Assembly: GCF_025548535.1 (NCBI RefSeq)
Contig: NZ_JAJLQW010000003.1
Location: 124,001-188,000 of the forward strand
DNA length: 64,000 nucleotides
Source: Undibacterium sp. Jales W-56
GTDB taxonomy: Bacteria; Pseudomonadota; Gammaproteobacteria; Burkholderiales; Burkholderiaceae_D
Direction of reading: 5' to 3'
In this document: piece by piece, positions 16,917 through 25,697 of the stretch
How positions within the stretch are numbered: the stretch's first letter is position 1
How the letters are laid out: each line of letters begins with the position of its first letter
The notes under the pieces: generated by a model
What the model saw: only the letters and a program-made list of their open reading frames with translations
What the model was told of the DNA's origin: nothing
The model's database searches: none
Translations under genes and position numbers: made by a program

Positions 16917-18452
16917 TTATTTTGTTATCTTGTTATTGCGCAGAGTTGCTGCTGCGCCGGTCAATACGCGACCGTTTAGTAGCGATGCCCCATCACCTAA
17001 AGTGATCGCTGCGGCTTTGCCCATGATGGTGCCTTTGAATACACTATTCGCGCCTAAGGTTGTCGCTCCAACCGGCACCCAAAACACGCTGTCATAAGTT
17101 GCGCCATTGGTTAAGGCAACGATCGAGTTGGCAGTAGTATTCAGGGTTGAGCTGCTTCTGAATAAATACAAACCAGGTCCGCTCATGGTAAAGGTACCGG
17201 TAATGCTGATGGCACCTGCGTAGCAGTACACGCCGGGAGTGAGAGTCAAGCCGCCCAGGTCGATACCGGCTGCCGAATTGACGTCGCAAGTACGGCTATT
17301 AGCGTCCGTGATGGCGGTTTGCAGATCTGCCAGCGCATTAGTCAACACCGCACCTGATTTATAGTTGGTGAAACCGGCAGCCTGGACTGGGTCGGTGGTC
17401 TGCGATGGCGATCCCACATCACCTGTGACCAGCGTGGTGCCGCCGGCGTTATTGGTAATGGAGGTGCCGGCGAGTACGCCAAAGGTGGTAGCAGTGCCGA
17501 GATTAATGCCGCTTGCCGGTGGATTGACGGGCACAGTCACGATCAGGTTTGCGCTGCCCGATTTAGTGCCGGAAGTCGCCGAAATCATGGTTGCGCCAGC
17601 CGATACGCCGGTTGCCAGTCCGGTTGAGTTCACCGATGCAACAGCTGTATTGCCCGATGCCCAGATAGCCGACTGTGTGATGTTGACCGTCGAGTTATCC
17701 GAATAAGTGGCGGTTGCCGTGTAAGCCTGGGTAGCGCCGACCAAAATAGAAGCATTGGCTGGTGTGACTGTAATGGAGGACAGGGTCGCTGGAGGCGTAA
17801 CGGGCGCTGCCGGAACCGTGATAATCGTGGTGGCCGATTGCGTTGCATAGCTTGCCGTAATAACTGCGCTACCGCCGGACAATCCCTTGCTCATTCCGGT
17901 GGTGCTATTGACGCTCGCGATAGCCGGACTGGCAGAAACGTAGGTGCTGACGTTAGTCAGATCGGCGGTAGTCTTATCCGAATAGGTTCCGGTCACCACC
18001 AGTTGAAGCGATGCCCCGATATTGACGGTGGGGTTAACCGGTGTCAGAGCAATCGAGACTAAGGCGGGTGGCAGCACGGTGACGTTAGCCGATCCCGTTT
18101 TGCTACGGAAGCTGGCCGTCATTGCCGCAGTGCCGCTGGCGACGCCGGTAGCAAGACCCGTCATACCATTGACAGTGGCAATGCCCGGTGCCGCCGAAGT
18201 CCATACCGACACCGCGGTGATATCGCGGGTTGATCCGTCTGCAAACGTTGCCGTCGCTACTAATTGCTGGGTGTTGCCAATGGCAACTGAGCTAGTCGCC
18301 GGAGTTACGGCGACGCTGGTTAAATCTGCAGCGGGCAATCCCAGTATCGGATCCCGTCCCTGATCGCCACCGCCGCATCCTGCGAGGAGGGCTGCCAGCA
18401 GGAATCCTGCAGAATAGAAGAGGTTACTACTGTAACGTTTAAGGCCGTTCAT
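16917..18452 (-). CDS. Ice-binding lipoprotein with three Ig-like domains (DUF3494)
   Basis: 511-aa lipoprotein with lipobox LLAGC at about 22-26. Three bacterial Ig-like (BIG2) domains follow at about 45-130, 132-218 and 225-310. The C-terminal 200 residues (from GINLGTATTFGVLAG) are the DUF3494 ice-binding beta-helix, with family segments TLVTGDVGSPSQTT, LTPGVYCYAGA and GPGLYLFRSSS. Such proteins bind ice planes, inhibit recrystallisation, or attach cells to ice. The Ig-like stalk on an outer-membrane lipid anchor suggests surface display. AAGGA precedes the ATG by seven bases. Glycine/alanine/threonine-rich composition is normal for the family. Confidence 0.9.
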   Translation of the reverse strand: MNGLKRYSSNLFYSAGFLLAALLAGCGGGDQGRDPILGLPAADLTSVAVTPATSSVAIGNTQQLVATATFADGSTRDITAVSVWTSAAPGIATVNGMTGLATGVASGTAAMTASFRSKTGSANVTVLPPALVSIALTPVNPTVNIGASLQLVVTGTYSDKTTADLTNVSTYVSASPAIASVNSTTGMSKGLSGGSAVITASYATQSATTIITVPAAPVTPPATLSSITVTPANASILVGATQAYTATATYSDNSTVNITQSAIWASGNTAVASVNSTGLATGVSAGATMISATSGTKSGSANLIVTVPVNPPASGINLGTATTFGVLAGTSITNNAGGTTLVTGDVGSPSQTTDPVQAAGFTNYKSGAVLTNALADLQTAITDANSRTCDVNSAAGIDLGGLTLTPGVYCYAGAISITGTFTMSGPGLYLFRSSSTLNTTANSIVALTNGATYDSVFWVPVGATTLGANSVFKGTIMGKAAAITLGDGASLLNGRVLTGAAATLRNNKITK

Positions 18453-18470
18453 ATTATTTCCTTCAGGTGG

Positions 18471-18490
18471 TTAACACTCATTAACACTCA
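18471..18490. repeat. Tandem 10-base repeat upstream of the ice-binding gene
   Basis: TTAACACTCA occurs twice in direct tandem, followed by a partial third unit (TAACG). It lies 19-38 bases upstream of the ice-binding start, in its leader or promoter, and could be a regulator site. Confidence 0.45.
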
Positions 18491-19038
18491 TAACGAAATC
18501 GTGTTTTTCTTTTGTGATCTATGTCAGATGGTTCTATTTAAGAGCGATGAGCAAATTGCGCTATGCGTAGAACTGGCGGGTGAATGATTTGTTGGCGGTA
18601 CTTTTTCTTGACGCATCATTGACTTCGTGGCGGCTTCACATCACCTACCGGGTCGTGCACAGATCTTGATAGATTCAAAATGATTGATCGAAACAGAATT
18701 CGGCAAAGAGACTACAGACGAACTATTCGCCGATTCGGCCGCTTGATCTGTTGGCTGGCGCACATTGCGCAAAAAAAACGACAGTAAGCACGCAAGCCCG
18801 GCGCATCCATGCCCGGATCGAATGACGATCACCTGCTTCAGCGGGCACAAAATGCTGGACTGATGCTTATCTGATATTTATCCGCCCATCAAGGTTCACG
18901 ACCATCTATTCCCTGATTTCTGCGCACTGTCGCATCCCGCTGGTCTTGTCTTTTGGATTTGCTTAAAGTCAAGATAAGCAAGCCGTATCGCCTCATTCAG
19001 CTACGGCATCCATCATTACCTGATCAGGGAGACAAGCC
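18491..19038. other. Intergenic region between divergent genes
   Basis: About 550 bases separating the ice-binding gene (minus) from the DUF1700 gene (plus). I see no gene with a plausible start and no RNA gene. A small TGCGCA-CAT-TGCGCA hairpin followed by an A-run is near 18760. Confidence 0.4.
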
Positions 19039-19899
19039 ATGAACAAAGCCGACTACATGAACTCACTCAAGCAAGCTCTGCAGGGTTTGCCTGCATCGGT
19101 GATGGAAGAAACCATGTGGGATTACGAAGCGCAATTCGTCAATGCCCTGGTGGCAGGACGTACCGAAGAACAAGTCGCAGCCAGCTTGCCAGCGCCACAA
19201 TTGGTTGCGGCGCAAAAGCGCAACAAACTCCGTCTGGAGGCATTTAAACAGCAAGCCAGTCCGGCCAATCTGGCTGGCCTGTTCGTATCCCTGATCGGCG
19301 TGATGGTCTTTAACTTCTTTATGATCATCCCTGCGATGGTGTATGCCAGCATGTTATTCACCGCCTTCATCGCATCGATGACTTTCTATGTCATGGGCAT
19401 TGTCATTACCGCAGGCAGCTTGTCGGGCATTGAGCACTTCAAAGTCAATCTGCCATCGCATCATTACCACGCCACCATGAATGACGAAGACGAAGATTTA
19501 TCTATTCGGTCGCGTTCCCGCGATGGCTTCAAAGTCGATATTTCATCGTCAGGCATCGTTGTCGAGGATCAGGAAAGCGCCTCTGCAAATAGTCCCGCAA
19601 ATGCCGCTGCGAGCGCATCTGCCGCCAGTGCAACAAGCTCTGCCGAGCCTGTTGCGGTCGCCACGATGGCGGGCGTGAAGGTCGCGTCGGCCAGCATAAC
19701 GACCGCCGCTCCCGGCCGGGTTGAGGTCAATGTAGAGAATAAATTGCGGCATTACAACGCACTGCAAGGCATCGGTATTTTGCTGGGCGGCATTGCCTTG
19801 TTCCTGCTGAGTTTGCTGATGACCAGATACACGTTCGTCGGTTTTAAAAACTATTTGCAATGGAATATTTCTTTGCTGCGCTTGCCGGTCAATGCTTAA
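19039..19899 (+). CDS. DUF1700 (HAAS domain) membrane protein
   Basis: 286-aa protein. Residues 1-60 form a HAAS-type helical domain (MNKADYMNSLKQALQGLP start, EEQVAASLP near 40). Two adjacent membrane helices follow at about 78-135, then a soluble low-complexity Ala/Ser-rich region (about 180-225), and a last helix near 245-270. AGGGAGA at 19025-19031 supports the start. In other bacteria DUF1700 genes sit with a PadR-type repressor and a DUF4097/GIN-type adhesin and form an envelope-response module. Here the GIN-domain gene follows 27 bases downstream, but no PadR gene is visible. Confidence 0.82.
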   Translation: MNKADYMNSLKQALQGLPASVMEETMWDYEAQFVNALVAGRTEEQVAASLPAPQLVAAQKRNKLRLEAFKQQASPANLAGLFVSLIGVMVFNFFMIIPAMVYASMLFTAFIASMTFYVMGIVITAGSLSGIEHFKVNLPSHHYHATMNDEDEDLSIRSRSRDGFKVDISSSGIVVEDQESASANSPANAAASASAASATSSAEPVAVATMAGVKVASASITTAAPGRVEVNVENKLRHYNALQGIGILLGGIALFLLSLLMTRYTFVGFKNYLQWNISLLRLPVNA

Positions 19900-19926
19900 G
19901 CCATCCATCTGGAACAGGAGAACATC

Positions 19927-20733
19927 ATGAAAAAATTAATTAAAACCGGTCTCGGCATGTTGGTGCTGGCGATCGTCTTAATTGCGCTCAGCACCGCCGT
20001 CATGCGCGCTCATGCAGAAACCGGCGCGCCAGCTTCTGCCAGTGCTTCCGTCTCCAGGGAAACACGCACGATCGAGGCAGGTGTCGTCAATATCGTGATG
20101 AACGGCCCCATCGATCTGCTGCTCAAACAAGCGGCTGCACCGGAGCTGACGGTGCACGGCGAAACCAATATGCTGTCACGCGTGACGACCCGAATTGAAG
20201 GCCATACCTTGTACATCGGCACGCGTGGCATGTTTGTGCTGATACGTCAGCCCTTGATCGTGGAAATCGCTTTACCGGCATTGGAAAAATTGCAGATGCA
20301 GGGTAGCGGCGATGCCGGCATTAAAGGTTTTCGCGGTAAAAAAATGGATATCTCGATCCACGGTTCCGGCGACCTGCAATTCGATAGTGATTTCCAGGAA
20401 GTACAGGCCAGTGTAACCGGCAGCGGCGATATGAAGATGAATCTGGCGGCCAGCGAAAACGTGGACATCAGCATGACGGGTTCCGGCGATGTCGTGATCA
20501 AGGGGCAGGCCCGATCATTGAATGCCAGATTAACCGGTTCCGGCAATTTGGATGCCTCAGGTTTAAAGACCAGTCTGGCGAGCATCCATGCCAGCGGCTC
20601 ATCCAATGCCAAAGTAACGGTCACACAAGAAATCAAAGGCCAATTGAGCGGCAGCGGCGACCTCAGAATTTACGGAAATCCGGCTAAACGCCAGCTCAGC
20701 AAAAGCGGATCCGGGAATATTTACTGGCAGTAA
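19927..20733 (+). CDS. Head-GIN domain protein (DUF2807), exported
   Basis: 268-aa protein with an N-terminal signal or anchor (about 7-30) and a right-handed beta-helix of repeating GSGD/GSGN motifs (SGDAGIKG, GSGDLQFDS, GSGDMKM, GSGDVVIKG), the signature of the putative auto-transporter adhesin head-GIN family (DUF2807). CAGGAG ten bases before the ATG supports the start. It forms an operon with the DUF1700 gene and probably acts in the periplasm or at the surface; no enzymatic residues are evident. Confidence 0.85.
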   Translation: MKKLIKTGLGMLVLAIVLIALSTAVMRAHAETGAPASASASVSRETRTIEAGVVNIVMNGPIDLLLKQAAAPELTVHGETNMLSRVTTRIEGHTLYIGTRGMFVLIRQPLIVEIALPALEKLQMQGSGDAGIKGFRGKKMDISIHGSGDLQFDSDFQEVQASVTGSGDMKMNLAASENVDISMTGSGDVVIKGQARSLNARLTGSGNLDASGLKTSLASIHASGSSNAKVTVTQEIKGQLSGSGDLRIYGNPAKRQLSKSGSGNIYWQ

Positions 20734-21093
20734 AAGTCGGGAAAATTGAAAGGATCTCGCTACCAGATCGCAGGGCAGAGAGTGGCGCTGGGCGCTACCC
20801 GAATGAGCGGCAAATCAATGCATGGCGGCCGGGAAATGGTGTCGCGCTACAACCACTGATTTTGGCATTTACATTGGAAAATATTGCTTCGCACCAAATA
20901 TAATGTAGTAATGTTTCAGTAAAATGAAATAAAATTCGATGAGCATGACTTGGTAGTGAAACTCTATTTACTTGGGACAATTTTCTGCAATAATCGTTCC
21001 GCATTTGTAAAAAAAGTTACATACGTGGTGCGGATGTCTGCAACAACATAGCGACATGCCGGTTTTCCCTCTTAACTTGACCGACCCAGAATC
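20734..21093. other. Intergenic region, no gene seen
   Basis: 360 bases, AT-rich in its second half. A short GTGGCGC/GCGCTAC hairpin at about 20781-20797 may end the DUF1700-GIN operon. No RNA gene or repeat was recognised. Confidence 0.4.
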
Positions 21094-22200
21094 ATGACTG
21101 CTATCCAAAGTAAGTGCCTGACCGTGTTGCTTGTCGCTTTTTGTCTGATTACCGATGCCGTAGCCCAGGAAAACCCGATGCAATTCCTGAGCCGGGCGAA
21201 TGCCAAAGTAGCCAAGGCCGCCGCATTGAAGACGCGCTGGGAAGGTCCGGTCGATGGACCTAAGTTACTCAAGAAGAAAAAAATCGTCTTCATCGCCTCC
21301 GACCTGAGCGATCCAAGTATCTCCGGCTTGTTTAATGGCGTCAAAGAAGCGATTAACGGTGCCGGCTGGGAAATCCTGTATATCGATTGCCGCGGTCGAT
21401 GCAATCAGGGCGCCGCGATTGTGAGCCAGGCTCTGGATATGTCGCCGAACGGTATTATCCTGGCAGGTGTTGATGCCGCGGGGCAGGCAAAAGGACTGGC
21501 CGCCGCCGCACACGCCAAAGTCCCGGTGGTCGGCTGGCATGCCTCGATAAAGAGCGGCCCTGCCGATGGCCTGTTCACGAATATCACTTCGAATCCGAAA
21601 GAAGCCGCGCAGATCGCCGCTTTGTATGGCGTCGTCGAATCGAATAGCAAAGCGGGTATCGTGGTTTTTTCAGATACCTCGAATCCTTATTCCGTGGCTA
21701 AATCGAATGCGATTGTGGAAGTCATCAAGCAATGCGAAAGCTGCCGTTTGTTAAGCGTGGAAGATGTCCCAGTAGCGGAAGCCAACACCAAGATGCTGCA
21801 TGTGGTGGAGAATCTGACCAAAAAATTTGGCGCTAAATGGACGCACGCGATTGGCGTCAATGACGTGTATTTTGATTTGATGGAGCGTCCGGCAATTGCC
21901 GCCCTGATCTCGACCAACAAGGTATCCGGCTTGTCGGCCGGTGATGGCTCGAGCGGCGCCTTTAAACGGATTCGTGCCAGCTCATTGCAAATCGGTACGG
22001 TGCCTGAGCCTTTGCTGATGCATGGCTGGCAACTAGTCGATGAACTCAATCGCGCCTTCTCCGATGTTGCGCCTAGCGGTTACGTGACCCCCGTGCATTT
22101 GGTCACCGCACAAAATATCGCGTATGACGGCGGACCGAAAAATGTGTTTGATCCGGGTAACGACTATCGCAGCCAATACCAAAGAATCTGGGCCAAATAA
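21094..22200 (+). CDS. Orphan periplasmic sugar-type substrate-binding protein
   Basis: 368-aa protein with a signal peptide (about 1-24, DAVAQ) and a type I periplasmic-binding fold of the ribose/galactose-binding class (Peripla_BP_4). Diagnostic segments are KIVFIASDLSDPSISGLFNGVKEA, SPNGIILAGVDA and GIVVFSDTSNPYSVAKSNA. Such proteins deliver sugars or related ligands to ABC importers or chemoreceptors. No permease or ATPase gene is adjacent, so it may serve a distant transporter or a sensor. A good terminator follows 35 bases downstream. Confidence 0.85.
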   Translation: MTAIQSKCLTVLLVAFCLITDAVAQENPMQFLSRANAKVAKAAALKTRWEGPVDGPKLLKKKKIVFIASDLSDPSISGLFNGVKEAINGAGWEILYIDCRGRCNQGAAIVSQALDMSPNGIILAGVDAAGQAKGLAAAAHAKVPVVGWHASIKSGPADGLFTNITSNPKEAAQIAALYGVVESNSKAGIVVFSDTSNPYSVAKSNAIVEVIKQCESCRLLSVEDVPVAEANTKMLHVVENLTKKFGAKWTHAIGVNDVYFDLMERPAIAALISTNKVSGLSAGDGSSGAFKRIRASSLQIGTVPEPLLMHGWQLVDELNRAFSDVAPSGYVTPVHLVTAQNIAYDGGPKNVFDPGNDYRSQYQRIWAK

Positions 22201-22234
22201 GCGAAGCGCTTAATCCGTAAAGCCAGTAATTCAC

Positions 22235-22264
22235 GAAGGGCGATCAGGCAACTGGTCGCCCTTC
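22235..22264 (+). terminator. Rho-independent terminator
   Basis: GAAGGGCGA (22235-22243) and TCGCCCTTC (22256-22264) form a nine-base stem followed by a T-rich tail. It ends the substrate-binding-protein gene. Confidence 0.75.
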
Positions 22265-22334
22265 TTGCGTTGGTACGGGCCGCCGGTCATAACAACATCT
22301 AGGTTTGCCGGTGAAATAGAATTACAATGCGCGC

Positions 22335-23591
22335 ATGAAAAAAGACGGAAAAAATAGAACTGCCGAAACGCCCCGGGCCATCGTGATCGGCGGCGGTCCG
22401 GCCGGCTTGATGGCAGCCGAAACCATGGCTGATGCAGGCATCCAGGTCGACCTCTACGACGCGATGCCTTCGGTCGGCCGCAAGTTTTTATTGGCAGGGA
22501 AAGGCGGCATGAATCTCACGCATTCCGAGCCTGCAGACGCCTTCCGGGCACGCTATCGCGAACGCCAGAGCGAGTTGGCGCCGATGCTCGCCGAGTTTGG
22601 CGCACAGGAGTTACGGGCATGGGCTGATGGTTTGGGAATTGCCACCTTTATCGGCAGTTCGGGACGGGTATTTCCGGTCGATATGAAAGCCGCGCCCTTG
22701 CTGCGCGCCTGGCTGCATCGCTTGCGACAAGCGGGGGTGCGATTTCATATGCGCCATCGCTGGCTGGGCTGGGATGGCGACGATTATGTGTTTGTCACCC
22801 CGGACGGCGAACAAAGCGTAGCGGCCGCTGCCGCGGTATTGGCACTGGGCGGCGGCAGTTGGGCGCGCCTGGGGTCGGACGGCGCATGGGTGGCGCCTTT
22901 GCAGCAACGCGGCATCGCGGTTGCGCCTTTAATGCCGTCCAATTGCGGTTTCGATGTGGCCTGGTCGGATTACTTGCGACAGCGTTTTGCCGGACAGGCA
23001 TTGATGACGGTGGCCGCCCGGTTTGAACAGGACGACGGTACGCCGCTGGTGCGCCAGGGACAATTTGTGATCACGCAGAACGGCGTTGAAGGCAGCCTGA
23101 TTTACGCCTTGTCCGCCTTGTTGCGCAATCGTATTGCGAGTCGCGGAACAACGCTTCTGCATCTCGATCTGGCGCCGGGCAAGAGTGCCGAACGCGTCAC
23201 GCAAGAAGTCCTGCAGCCACGCGGATCGCGCTCGCTCTCCAGTCATCTGCAAAGTAAAGTCGGGCTCGATGCATTGAAGACGGCTTTGCTGCGGGAATGT
23301 TTAGCGCCTGAGCAATTTCAACAACCGGCTTTGCTGGCGGCGGCGATCAAAGCCCTGCCCTTAGTTTTACACGCGGCCCGGCCGATTGATGAAGCGATCA
23401 GCAGCGCAGGCGGGGTGCGTTTCGACGCGCTGGATGCCGGGCTCATGCTGCGTAATGCGCCCGGCGTTTTTTGTGCCGGTGAAATGCTGGACTGGGAAGC
23501 GCCGACGGGCGGCTATCTGCTGACCGGATGTTTTGCAACCGGCAAACGAGCGGGATCCGGCGCGATCGAATGGCTGGCACGGCAAGAATAA
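22335..23591 (+). CDS. TIGR03862-family flavoprotein (HI0933-like)
   Basis: 418-aa FAD-binding protein of the HI0933/YhiN superfamily, branch TIGR03862. The dinucleotide motif GGGPAGLMAAE is at residues 18-28. GRKFLLAGKGGMNLTHSE near 49-66 is the family hallmark, and the C-terminal CAGEMLDWEAPTGGYLLTGCFATG closes the FAD site. The reaction is unknown for the whole family. The gene is probably monocistronic, and its length is normal. Confidence 0.88.
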   Translation: MKKDGKNRTAETPRAIVIGGGPAGLMAAETMADAGIQVDLYDAMPSVGRKFLLAGKGGMNLTHSEPADAFRARYRERQSELAPMLAEFGAQELRAWADGLGIATFIGSSGRVFPVDMKAAPLLRAWLHRLRQAGVRFHMRHRWLGWDGDDYVFVTPDGEQSVAAAAAVLALGGGSWARLGSDGAWVAPLQQRGIAVAPLMPSNCGFDVAWSDYLRQRFAGQALMTVAARFEQDDGTPLVRQGQFVITQNGVEGSLIYALSALLRNRIASRGTTLLHLDLAPGKSAERVTQEVLQPRGSRSLSSHLQSKVGLDALKTALLRECLAPEQFQQPALLAAAIKALPLVLHAARPIDEAISSAGGVRFDALDAGLMLRNAPGVFCAGEMLDWEAPTGGYLLTGCFATGKRAGSGAIEWLARQE

Positions 23592-23726
23592 ATCATCTTA
23601 TGTCAGGACCTACTGCAAAGTTGGCCGCTGCTGCAGTCGGCATGGAATCATTGTCTGCAAAGCTTTCACGAGCATGGCGCTTTATGCTGTGTTATAAATG
23701 AGCTGTTCCGTTTTAATCGCCAGCTC

Positions 23727-24233
23727 ATGTCTCTATCCGAATCTACCCATTCCGTTCTTCCGGAAACGGCGCAACGCGTCGCCCGGCTGTTGCAACAACT
23801 GGCACACGACCAAAGCATCGTGATGCTGCCGGCTACCGGTAAAACTTCCGCCGAAGCCGCCGCAGGTCTCGGTTGCAGCGTCGCCGAAATCGCCAAATCC
23901 ATCGTGTTCCGCCGCTTGTCCGATAATGCCGCCGTGATGGTGGTTGCCAGCGGCAGCAATCGCGTCGACGAAGCCAAAGTCGCTGCCATTGTTGGTCCCT
24001 TGGGCAAGGCCGATGCGAAGTTCGTCAAAGAAAAAATCGGCTATGCCATCGGCGGCGTTTGTCCGATTGGCCATATCGAAAAAACCGTCATGCTGATCGA
24101 CCGGGACTTGCTGCAATATCCCGCAGTCTGGGCCGCTGCCGGCCACCCGCATGCCGTGTTTAAACTCACACCGACGCAGTTAGTCAGCATGACCGAGGCA
24201 CCGGTCGTCGATATCGCGTTGAGGGCGGCCTGA
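23727..24233 (+). CDS. YbaK/EbsC-type aminoacyl-tRNA deacylase
   Basis: 168-aa single-domain protein of the YbaK/ProX superfamily, which hydrolyses mischarged tRNAs (such as Cys-tRNAPro) in trans. The segment EIAKSIVFR contains the Lys expected to bind the tRNA 3' end, and AIGGVCPIGH is the conserved glycine-rich loop. Exact tRNA specificity cannot be inferred. Its stop overlaps the start of the DUF1289 gene (TGATG), so the two are translationally coupled. Confidence 0.88.
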   Translation: MSLSESTHSVLPETAQRVARLLQQLAHDQSIVMLPATGKTSAEAAAGLGCSVAEIAKSIVFRRLSDNAAVMVVASGSNRVDEAKVAAIVGPLGKADAKFVKEKIGYAIGGVCPIGHIEKTVMLIDRDLLQYPAVWAAAGHPHAVFKLTPTQLVSMTEAPVVDIALRAA

Positions 24234-24451
24234 TGAGCATCCTGTACGACTATGATCCTGCCGCCGCGCATGCGCCGCTGAACGATGTGCCGTCACCGTG
24301 CATAGGAATCTGCAGGATGAACAGTTCGCAGCAATGGTGCGTCGGCTGCTTCCGCACCATTGATGAGATCACACTATGGAGCCGCGCCACCAACGACGCC
24401 AAGCGCCGCATCTGGATAGAGATCAAACAGCGCATGTTTGAACCGGGCTAG
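24233..24451 (+). CDS. DUF1289 small zinc-ribbon-like protein
   Basis: 72-aa protein with the DUF1289 core: PSPCIGIC, then WCVGCFRT and EITLW. Four Cys residues probably bind metal. The function of the family is unknown. It overlaps the upstream deacylase gene by one base, so the pair forms an operon. Confidence 0.85.
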   Translation: MSILYDYDPAAAHAPLNDVPSPCIGICRMNSSQQWCVGCFRTIDEITLWSRATNDAKRRIWIEIKQRMFEPG

Positions 24452-24463
24452 TTTAACCATATT

Positions 24464-24671
24464 AGGACTGAGGCAAAACCCAAAACCGCTCACTACAGAG
24501 ACACGGAGACACAGAGAAAAGGCAAGAGGAACCGGCTTCATGCGGTGTTGATATCAAAACGAAGCCGCAAGCTGGATGCGCCTGTTGGCACGAAATGCCT
24601 CTGAAAGCCGCATCCAGCCTGCGGCTTCAATGTACATGGTGGTAAGCAGCTTGCCGTTTTGCGTAAGTCCT
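24464..24671 (+). repeat. MITE-like element, copy A
   Basis: 208-base non-coding element. The ends AGGACTGAGGCAAAA and TTTTGCGTAAGTCCT are near-perfect inverted repeats. Inside are a CACAGAGACACGGAGACACA stretch and a long hairpin whose arms contain GAAGCCGCAAGCTGGATGCG and its near complement. Copies B (32247-32452) and C (61969-62166) share the same order of parts. It lies just upstream of the MBL-fold gene and has produced a spurious N-terminal extension of its frame. Confidence 0.8.
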
Positions 24672-24701
24672 AGTAAGTCCTCAATACAAGCGATCACATT
24701 C

Positions 24702-25631
24702 ATGTCCCACGCTGAAATGCCACGAACAGAACTGCCCGCCGGCTTACAGGTATTCGAGCGTGGCTGGCTGTCGTCGAACAATATTTTATTCATCGATGCC
24801 AACTCGACTGCCTTGGTCGACAGCGGCTACATGACGCATGCCGCTCAAACGCTGGCGCTGGTACAGCATGCGCTGCAAGGCCGTCCACTTGAGCTGCTGA
24901 TCAATACCCATCTGCATTCCGACCATTGCGGCGGCAACGCGGTATTGCAGCAGGCCTATCGATGCCGCACCTTGATTCCGGTCGCCGATGTGCTAGCGGT
25001 GGCTGCCTGGGATGAAGACCTGCTGACGTTCAAGGCGACCGGACAACGCTGTCAGCGCTTTACTTTTGATGACAGCTTATCCCCAGGCCAGCAACTTCAT
25101 CTGGGCGGGCTGACATGGCAGGCGCTGGCGGCGCCGGGGCATGATCCCCACTCGTTCATGCTGTATTGCGCCAGCGAAGCCATCCTGATCTCTGCCGACG
25201 CGCTGTGGCAAAACGGTTTCGGCGTGATTTTTCCTGAGCTGGAAGGCGAGTCGGGTTTCGCCGAGCAAGCCGCCGTATTGAACCTGATTGAAGCGCTGGA
25301 TGTACGCATCGTGATCCCTGGGCATGGCGCGCCGTTTAGCGATGTTGCCGACGCATTGGAACGTGCCCGCAGCCGGCTCGATTATCTGTCGGCTGATCCC
25401 AGGCGCAATGCACGCAATGCCCTCAAGGTCATGATCGCGTTTCAATTGCTGGAATCGCAGCAACTACCGCTGCCGCAGATCAGACAGGCATTCAATCGCA
25501 ATCGCCTGATGCAAGCATCGGCAAGTCTGTTGGATGAACCGCTGGATCCATTGCTGGAATCACTGACTGCTGATCTGGTCAAATCCGGCGTCGCCCGTCT
25601 GCAAGGCGGTAGTTTAGTTAGTACGCGCTGA
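24702..25631 (+). CDS. MBL-fold metallo-hydrolase
   Basis: 309-aa metallo-beta-lactamase-fold hydrolase. The metal motif THLHSDHCGG is near residue 67, later ligands are the His of APGHDPHS, the Asp of ISADALW, and the His of IPGHGAPF. A C-terminal winged-helix-like region of about 90 residues resembles those of glyoxalase II/LACTB2-like proteins. The start is ATG at 24702 (MSHAEMP); the longer open frame upstream is repeat sequence. Likely substrates are thioesters or lactones, but the exact one is unknown. Confidence 0.85.
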   Translation: MSHAEMPRTELPAGLQVFERGWLSSNNILFIDANSTALVDSGYMTHAAQTLALVQHALQGRPLELLINTHLHSDHCGGNAVLQQAYRCRTLIPVADVLAVAAWDEDLLTFKATGQRCQRFTFDDSLSPGQQLHLGGLTWQALAAPGHDPHSFMLYCASEAILISADALWQNGFGVIFPELEGESGFAEQAAVLNLIEALDVRIVIPGHGAPFSDVADALERARSRLDYLSADPRRNARNALKVMIAFQLLESQQLPLPQIRQAFNRNRLMQASASLLDEPLDPLLESLTADLVKSGVARLQGGSLVSTR

Positions 25632-25697
25632 CGCATTTTGTTGAAACCGAAAAGACTCTCCCAGCGAATAAGATATAGAACTCATTTCGGAGGTGGC

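Noticed and set aside
18471..18490. CRISPR-like tandem repeat
   Set aside because: Only two 10-base units without spacers; no cas genes in the window.
23605..23630. Possible half element of the MITE family (AGGACCTACTGCAAAG)
   Set aside because: Too many mismatches to the inverted ends and no partner end nearby.
24576..24701. N-terminal extension of the MBL-fold protein
   Set aside because: The extension is encoded by the MITE-like repeat; the same residues appear in repeat copy B without any gene.
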